From: Pseudomonadota bacterium
GTDB lineage: Bacteria; Pseudomonadota; Alphaproteobacteria; Rhizobiales; Devosiaceae
Direction of reading: 5' to 3'
NCBI GenBank assembly: GCA_023436745.1
Contig: JAEZHZ010000226.1
Location: forward strand, 1 to 11,738
DNA length: 11,738 bases
Every line of letters begins with the position of its first letter. Within the stretch, counting starts at the first letter, position 1. Shown here in pieces: positions 6,547 to 11,738 of this stretch. The notes beneath the pieces are model-generated. The model was not told where the DNA came from. It saw nothing but the letters and a program-made list of their open reading frames with translations, and searched no databases. The translations under genes were made by a program, and so were the position numbers.

Positions 6547-7230
6547 TTACGGCACGAGGCGATAGCCGCCGTCTTCGGTGACGAGAAGGCGAGCGTTGGA
6601 TGGGTCGCGCTCGATCTTCTGGCGCAGGCGGTAGATGTGCGGCTCGAGTGTTTGGGTCGTCACCCGGTTGTTGTAGCCCCAGACTTCCTTGAGCAGGATG
6701 TCCCTGGTGATGGTCTTCGGTCCCTGCCGGTACAGGAACTTCAGGATCGACGTTTCCTTGTCCGTCAGGCGCACCTTGGTGCCGTCATTGGCCTCGAGGA
6801 GCTTGGCAGAGGGCTGGAAGCTGTACTGGCCGATGGTGAAGACCACGTCCTCGCTTTGGTCATGCTGGCGCAGCGCGGTGTTAATTCGCGCCAGCAGCAC
6901 CGGAAAGCGGAAGGGCTTGGTGAGGTAGTCGTTCGCACCGGCCTCCAGTCCCTGAATCTGGTCGGCATCCGTGTCGTGTCCGGTCAGCATAAGGATGGGG
7001 CTGCGGTAGCCCTCTTCACGCAGGCGCTTCACCATCTCGCGCCCGTCCATATCCGGCAGGCCGACGTCGAGAATCGTGAGGTCGATGTTCACCTCCCGCA
7101 GCAGCTTGAGCGCGTCGTTGCCGGATCCGGCTTCGAATACTTCGAACTCCGGCTGGTCCCGCAACTGTTCGACCAGGGTGTGGCGCAGATCGGCGTCGTC
7201 GTCCACCAGCAGTAGGCGTCGCTTGTTCAT
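6547..7230 (-). CDS. cenR: OmpR/PhoB-type response regulator, CenR-like
   Basis: A two-domain DNA-binding response regulator of 227 residues. The receiver domain (about 1-120) has the acidic pair at D10-D12, the phosphoacceptor D55 (in ILDVGLPDMDG), T83 (MLTGHD) and K105 (LTKPF). The C-terminal winged helix (about 130-227) contains VRLTDKETSILKFLYRQG, LLKEVWGYN and HIYRLRQKIE, ending ARLLVTEDGGYRLVP. The winged-helix wording and the position near leuS-lptE-holA match CenR, the essential cell-envelope regulator of alphaproteobacteria; the gene name is an inference from memory. No histidine kinase gene is adjacent. The start ATG at 7230 has GGAGA 7 bases upstream. The 161-base region before it (7231-7391) holds a small dyad, TGTATTTACA at 7311-7320, but no clear promoter. 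Confidence 0.88.
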   Translation of the reverse strand: MNKRRLLLVDDDADLRHTLVEQLRDQPEFEVFEAGSGNDALKLLREVNIDLTILDVGLPDMDGREMVKRLREEGYRSPILMLTGHDTDADQIQGLEAGANDYLTKPFRFPVLLARINTALRQHDQSEDVVFTIGQYSFQPSAKLLEANDGTKVRLTDKETSILKFLYRQGPKTITRDILLKEVWGYNNRVTTQTLEPHIYRLRQKIERDPSNARLLVTEDGGYRLVP

Positions 7231-7391
7231 CGTCGGTCTCCGGAGTCTGGTGCCCGCCCGCGGCAACACCAGGGTTGTCGGTACTAACGCCGCGGATCAC
7301 TTCGGCGTGTTGTATTTACAGCAGAAACGGGAGTTTCGGCACTTAAGTTGCAGTGCTGATGTGGTTTGCTTGACGAGCAGCGGGGCAGCGC

Positions 7392-8057
7392 TCAGCGACC
7401 ACCGAAAAGCGCAGACCCAACGCGCACCTGGGTCGCGCCCATGGCGATCGCGGTCTCGAAATCTGCGCTCATTCCCATCGACAGGTTCTTCAAGCCGCAA
7501 CGGCTCGCAAGCTGGTTCAGATGAGCGAAGTAGGGTCCAGGAGGCACGCCTTCCGGCGGTATGCACATCAGGCCGACGACATCGAGCCCATGAACACTTC
7601 GACAGCGTTCGACGAAATCGACCGTCTCGGCGGGCGCGATCCCGGCCTTCTGCGGCTCCAAGCCGATGTTGACCTGGACAAAACAGGGCAGGCGCCGGCC
7701 GGCCTTGGCCATCTCGGCCGCGAGCACGCCGGCGAGCTTCTCCCGGTCGACGGTTTCGATCACGTCGAACAGGGCAACGGCGTCACGGGCCTTGTTGGTC
7801 TGCAGCGGCCCGATCAGGTGAAGCTCGATGTCCGGACACCGCTCGCGCAGCGCCGGCCACTTGTCCTTGGCCTCCTGCACCCGGTTCTCACCGAATACGC
7901 GGTGCCCCGCCGCAAGCAGCGACTCGATGGCCTCGGCGGGGAATGTCTTGGAGACGGCGACGAGCTTCACCGCGCGGCCAGCAGGGTCGAAGCGCATGCT
8001 GGCGCGACGGATCATCGCTTCTATGGCCTGGAGCCGCCCTGGAGCGTCTGTGCTCAT
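7392..8057 (-). CDS. yggS: YggS-family pyridoxal phosphate homeostasis protein
   Basis: A PLP-binding protein of 221 residues with the fold of alanine racemase's N-terminal barrel. YggS/PROSC proteins have no known enzyme activity; they buffer vitamin B6 and affect amino-acid pools. The PLP lysine is K37 in LVAVSKTFPAEAI. Other family segments are FGENRVQEAKDKW, LHLIGPLQTNKARDAV, PCFVQVNIGLEPQKAGI, VVGLMCIPP and the closing SMGMSADFETAIAMGATQVR followed by GSALFGGR. The ATG at 8057 gives the standard N-terminus; its ribosome-binding site is weak (AAGG about 14 bases upstream). It diverges from leuS across a 124-base gap with an inverted repeat, and the CenR-like gene follows downstream on the same strand. 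Confidence 0.95.
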   Translation of the reverse strand: MSTDAPGRLQAIEAMIRRASMRFDPAGRAVKLVAVSKTFPAEAIESLLAAGHRVFGENRVQEAKDKWPALRERCPDIELHLIGPLQTNKARDAVALFDVIETVDREKLAGVLAAEMAKAGRRLPCFVQVNIGLEPQKAGIAPAETVDFVERCRSVHGLDVVGLMCIPPEGVPPGPYFAHLNQLASRCGLKNLSMGMSADFETAIAMGATQVRVGSALFGGR

Positions 8058-8073
8058 GGTGCCGGTGTTGACC

Positions 8074-8121
8074 TTGCTGGGGATTTCTGGTGATGGTCCG
8101 GTAGCCAAAATCCCCCAGCAA
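8074..8121. repeat. Near-perfect inverted repeat between yggS and leuS
   Basis: TTGCTGGGGATTT (8074-8086) is matched by AAATCCCCCAGCAA (8108-8121). The arms are identical except for one extra C in the right arm. TGG (8088-8090) and CCA (8105-8107) extend the pairing, leaving a loop of about 14 bases. It lies in the leader of both divergent genes, so it may be an operator or an RNA structure. No obvious T-run follows on either side. Confidence 0.55.
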
Positions 8122-8181
8122 CGCAAGCTGCGCCCGCTTCCGGCAGGCGCTCTGCGGCCCTTCCCAAGGACGAGCGAACCA

Positions 8182-10797
8182 GTGAGCGGCGAACGCTACA
8201 ATCCGCGTGAGATGGAACCCAAGTGGCAGAAGGTCTGGCACGAGCGCCAGAGCTTCGTCACCCGCAACGACGACACGCGTGAGCCCTACTACGTGCTCGA
8301 GATGTTCCCCTACCCTTCCGGGCGCATCCATATGGGGCATGTGCGGAACTATTCGATGGGCGACGTGGTGGCGCGCTACTATCGCGCCAAGGGCCATAAC
8401 GTCCTGCATCCCATGGGCTGGGACGCGTTCGGACTGCCGGCCGAGAACGCCGCCATCGAGCGCAATATCCACCCCGGCACCTGGACCCGGCAGAACATCG
8501 CCACCATGAAGGCGCAGCTGCAGTCCATGGGCCTGTCCATAGACTGGACGCGCGAGATCGCCACCTGCGAGCCCGAGTACTACCGTCACCAGCAGTCGAT
8601 GTTCATCGACATGCTGGAAGCCGGTCTGGTGACCCGCAAGCAGAGCAAGGTCAACTGGGACCCGGTCGACATGACGGTTCTCGCCAACGAGCAGGTCATT
8701 GACGGCAAGGGCTGGCGGTCGGGCGCGGTGGTCGAACAGCGCGAGCTGACCCAGTGGTTCTTCAAGATCTCCGACATGGCCGAAGAGCTGCTGGAAGCGC
8801 TCGATGGGCTGGATGGGTGGCCCGAAAAGGTGCGCACCATGCAGCGCAACTGGATCGGCAAGTCCGAAGGGCTGCGCCTGCTGTTCGAACTGACGCCGGG
8901 CAAGATTGACCGCACCAGCATAGAGGTCTTCACCACCCGGCCCGACACCATTTTTGGTGCCTCGTTCATCGCGCTCTCTCCCGACCACCCGCTGAGTGGA
9001 GAACTGGCGCAGAACGACGCCGCACTGGCCGAGTTCATTGCCGAGTGCCACCGCCACGGCACTGCAACCGAGACCATCGAGAAGGCCGAGAAGCAGGGCT
9101 ATGCAACCGGGCTGAGCGTGCGCCACCCCGTGATCGACGGCGCCACCCTGCCCGTGTACGTCGCCAATTTCGTGCTGATGGAGTACGGCACCGGGGCCAT
9201 CTTCGGCTGTCCTGCCCACGACCAGCGCGATCTCGACTTCGCCCGCAAGTACGACCTGCCGGTGAAGCCGGTGGTCCTGCCCGCCGGCGCCGACCCGGAG
9301 ACATTCGAGGTCGGCACCGAAGCCTATACGGATGCCGGGACGATCTTCCGCTCCGGCTTCCTCGACGGGCTGACCATCGATGAGGCGAAGAAGCGTATCT
9401 CCGAGTACTTCTCCGCGCGCACTGTCGATGGCAGGCCACAGGGCTAGATCGAGGTCAACTATCGCCTGCGCGACTGGGGTGTGTCCCGCCAGCGCTACTG
9501 GGGCTGCCCCATCCCGGTGATCCATTGCGAGGTCTGCGGAACCCTGCCGGTGCCGAAGAAGGACCTGCCCGTGGTGCTGCCGGAGGACGTGACCTTCGAC
9601 AAACCGGGCAACGCGCTGGACCACCATCCGACGTGGAAGCACGTCCACTGCCCGCAGTGCGGCGGCCCGGCTCGTCGTGAAACCGACACCATGGACACCT
9701 TCGTCGACTCGTCCTGGTACTTTGCCCGCTTTACGGCTCCCGATGCCGAAACGCCCACCATTCCGGCGATTGCGGACCGTTGGCTGCCGGTCGATCAGTA
9801 TATCGGCGGCATCGAGCACGCGATCCTGCACCTGCTCTACTCGCGCTTCTTCACGCGCGCCATGAAGGCGACGGGCCATGTGGGGCTGGATGAGCCGTTC
9901 CGCGGGCTTTTCACGCAAGGGATGGTGACCCACGAGACCTACAAGGCGAAGACGGGTGAATGGGTGCCACCATCCGACATCGTCATCGAGGCGGTGGGAG
10001 ATGCCCGCACCGCCCGCCACATCGCGACCAACGAGCCGGTGACCATCGGTTCGGTCGAAAAGATGAGCAAATCCAAGAAGAACGTCGTCGACCCCGACGA
10101 GATCGTCGCCACCTATGGCGCCGATACGGCCCGCTGGTTCATGCTGTCGGACTCCCCGCCGGAGCGCGACGTGCAGTGGACGGAGGCCGGCGTCGAGGGC
10201 GCCAGCCGTTTCCAGCAGCGAGTCTGGCGTCTGGTGGGAGATACCGTGGCATTGCGGTTGCAATCCGTTACCGCCGAGAGCGATTCTGCAGATCCTGAAG
10301 CGATCGCGATGCGAAAGGCGGCACACCGCGCTGTCGCCGGCGTCGCGCAGGACATCGAGGGCCTGCGCTTCAACCGGGCCGTAGCCCAGATCTACGAACT
10401 GACCAACGCCCTGACCCGTGGCATCGGCCTGGTGTCGGCGGCACCGGCGGCGCGGCTGCCGGCCCTCGAGGAAGGCGTCGAGCGGCTGGTGCAGCTGATC
10501 GCCCCGATGATGCCGCACCTGGCTGAAAGCTGCTGGGAAGTGCTGGGCAAGGGCGGCCTCGTCGCCGACGCCCCCTGGCCTGAGGTCGACCCGGCGCTTC
10601 TGGTGGACGATGAAGTTGTGCTGCCCATCCAGATCAACGGCAAACGCCGGGCCGAGATAACTGTGCCCAAGGGGCTGCCGGCGGCCGAGGTGGAAAAACT
10701 GGTCTTGTCGAACGAGGCGGTTCTTCGCACACTGGACGGCAAGTCGCCGAAGAAGATCGTCGTCGTACCGGACAGGATCGTGAATGTGGTGGTCTAG
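8182..10797 (+). CDS. leuS: Leucyl-tRNA synthetase, interrupted by one in-frame TAG
   Basis: LeuRS charges tRNA-Leu with leucine and edits mischarged tRNA; it is normally essential. Read through one stop, the gene encodes about 871 residues, the standard length. Class I motifs are HMGH (50-53) and KMSKS (627-631). The CP1 editing domain has TTRPDTIFGA (T251, T252, D255) and GCPAHDQRD (D347, the probable editing aspartate). A zinc-binding insert contains IHCEVCG and HCPQCG. The C-terminal domain ends GKSPKKIVVVPDRIVNVVV. The TAG is codon 422 (9445-9447), seven residues after the editing domain's last clear part and five before YRLRDWGVSRQRYWG; the frame is unchanged on both sides. The start is GTG at 8182, with AAGGA 11 bases upstream; an ATG at 8212 would drop the conserved RYNPREMEP. 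The gene overlaps lptE by 14 bases. Confidence 0.93.
9445..9447 (+). other. In-frame TAG stop inside leuS (codon 422)
   Basis: The codons around it read GGC-TAG-ATC. Upstream and downstream halves stay in the same frame, so a single substitution (for example AAG, CAG or GAG to TAG) explains it without a frameshift. The affected position is in a variable linker just before the conserved RLRDWG segment, so many residues would be tolerated there. Confidence 0.95.
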
Positions 10798-11293
10798 CGG
10801 GTTTCGTTCCCTAACCGTGGCCGCGGCGCTTGCCGCTGCGGCCCTGCCGCTTGCCGGTTGCAGCTTCTCGCCCGTCTATGGCGCCGGGGCCATGGCCGGC
10901 CAGCAGGTACTGGCGCTGAACTACGCGAAGCCAACCACCCGCCTCGAGCAGATCGTCTACCAGGAACTTCGGCTGCGGCTGGGCGCCTCCGAGGCCCCCG
11001 ACGCACCGAGGGCATCGGTCTCCGTCAGCGCCTCGGCGATCGATCCGTCCATCGCTGACGAGGACGAGGTCAACCTTTACGACACCCGCCGCGTCACCGT
11101 CACCGCGACGCTGACCATCACCCGCCCCGGCGAGGCAAGGCCGCGGACCTACACGCGGGTCGCGACGGCCGACTACATCTATGCCAACCAGGTGCTCGCC
11201 TCCCGCACCGCAGCCGACGAAGCGGCCGAGCGGGCCGCCCTGTCGGCGGCCGAATCACTGCGGCTGGCGGTGCTGGCCGATCTCAGCCGCTGA
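10784..11293 (+). CDS. lptE: LPS-assembly lipoprotein LptE
   Basis: LptE is the outer-membrane lipoprotein that plugs the LptD barrel and helps insert lipopolysaccharide into the outer leaflet. The product is 169 residues. A signal peptide of about 25 residues (basic start, hydrophobic alanine-rich core) ends in the lipobox LAGC, giving C26 as the lipidated cysteine. The next residue is Ser, compatible with outer-membrane sorting. SFSPVYG after the cysteine and LNYAKPTTRLEQIVYQELRL are typical of alphaproteobacterial LptE. The ATG at 10784 lies inside the last codons of leuS and has AGGA 6 bases upstream. The stop overlaps the holA start in TGATG. Alphaproteobacterial LptE is divergent in sequence, so the call rests on the lipobox, size and context. 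Confidence 0.88.
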   Translation: MWWSSGFRSLTVAAALAAAALPLAGCSFSPVYGAGAMAGQQVLALNYAKPTTRLEQIVYQELRLRLGASEAPDAPRASVSVSASAIDPSIADEDEVNLYDTRRVTVTATLTITRPGEARPRTYTRVATADYIYANQVLASRTAADEAAERAALSAAESLRLAVLADLSR

Positions 11294-11738
11294 TGGGCGC
11301 ACTGAAGGCCCACGAAGTCTCCCGATTCCTCGCCCGCCCGGACCTGCAGGCGGGCATTTTCCTTGTCTACGGACCGGATGGGGGCCTGGTGCGCGAAACC
11401 GCCCAGCGGCTGATCCGGCAGCTGGGCGGCGACGATCCCGAGGGCGTGAGCCGGGTGACGCTCGATGCGAGCGAAATCGACGCCGATCCCTCCCTGCTGG
11501 CGGTCGAAGCCAAGACCATCTCGCTGTTCGGCGGCAAGCGAATCGTGCGGATCCGCGGCGGCGGCAAGTCACTGGTGATGCCGCTCACCGAGCTTCGTGA
11601 CGATCCGGGCGATGCGGCGATCATCGTGGAAGCCGGCAATCTCGCGCCCCGCGATCCGCTGCGGGCGCTCGTCGAGGCCGCCAGGCTGGGGCGCGCCCTG
11701 CCCTGCTTTGCGGACAACGACGAGACGCTGACCAACCT
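11293..11738 (+). CDS. holA: DNA polymerase III delta subunit, N-terminal part
   Basis: HolA is the clamp-loader subunit that opens the beta sliding clamp during replication. The 148 visible codons correspond to the N-terminal part; the gene leaves the window at its right edge. The start MGALKAHEVSRFLARPD and FLVYGPDGGLVRETAQRL match the delta family, the latter being the degenerate nucleotide-binding segment. LLAVEAKTISLFGGKRIVRI corresponds to the beta-clamp-binding region in this family (by family resemblance). The ATG shares one base with the lptE stop (TGATG), indicating coupled translation in the leuS-lptE-holA unit. Nothing in the visible part is damaged. Confidence 0.9.
   Translation, partial: MGALKAHEVSRFLARPDLQAGIFLVYGPDGGLVRETAQRLIRQLGGDDPEGVSRVTLDASEIDADPSLLAVEAKTISLFGGKRIVRIRGGGKSLVMPLTELRDDPGDAAIIVEAGNLAPRDPLRALVEAARLGRALPCFADNDETLTN

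Noticed and set aside
8068..8096. Promoter for leuS starting at TTGACC (8068-8073)
   Set aside because: No acceptable -10 hexamer lies 16-18 bases downstream.
9445..9447. Genome-wide recoding of TAG or pyrrolysine insertion
   Set aside because: purH, the metallopeptidase gene, rplS, the CNBD gene and leuS all end at TAG where the proteins should end, and no sign of a pyrrolysine system is visible.
9441..9450. A frameshift in leuS
   Set aside because: Codons before and after the TAG are in the same frame, so this is a simple nonsense codon with no insertion or deletion.
7888..10518. An 876-codon open frame antisense to leuS
   Set aside because: It has no recognisable domain, is rich in Arg, Gly, His and Val as expected for a frame opposite a GC-rich gene, and runs over yggS as well as leuS.

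Overview
The window is ordinary GC-rich alphaproteobacterial chromosome. It most resembles Hyphomicrobiales or a related order, judged from the rimM-trmD-rplS cluster with a long acidic bL19 tail, a CenR-type response regulator near leuS, and the leuS-lptE-holA run. This assignment comes from remembered gene order and protein style, not from a search. Coding density is high, no intergenic gap reaches 300 bases, and I see no mobile element, CRISPR array, tRNA, rRNA or prophage.

Layout: the 3' end of purH (purine synthesis) is followed by leuC (leucine synthesis), which has its own promoter-like sequence. A small zincin-type metallopeptidase overlaps the leuC stop. A short hypothetical gene lies convergent to it. 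The divergent rimM-trmD pair follows (16S maturation and tRNA m1G37 methylation), then rplS (ribosomal protein bL19) behind its own likely promoter and structured leader, closed by a good rho-independent terminator. An exonuclease III-family gene (xth) comes next. On the minus strand, yggS, a CenR-like response regulator and a degenerate cyclic-nucleotide-binding-domain protein are read in that order. Divergent from yggS, the plus-strand block leuS-lptE-holA runs off the right edge, with overlapping genes.

The most notable feature is that leuS, normally essential, carries a single in-frame TAG (9445-9447) between its editing domain and the conserved RLRDWG segment, with the reading frame intact on both sides. 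All catalytic and editing motifs are present, so a sequencing error is the likeliest explanation. A recent nonsense mutation or suppression is possible. Several neighbouring genes end in TAG, so a general amber reassignment is not supported.

I found no convincing new multi-gene system. The remaining points of interest are regulatory: a near-perfect inverted repeat between yggS and leuS, a dyad just upstream of the leuC promoter, and the rplS leader.
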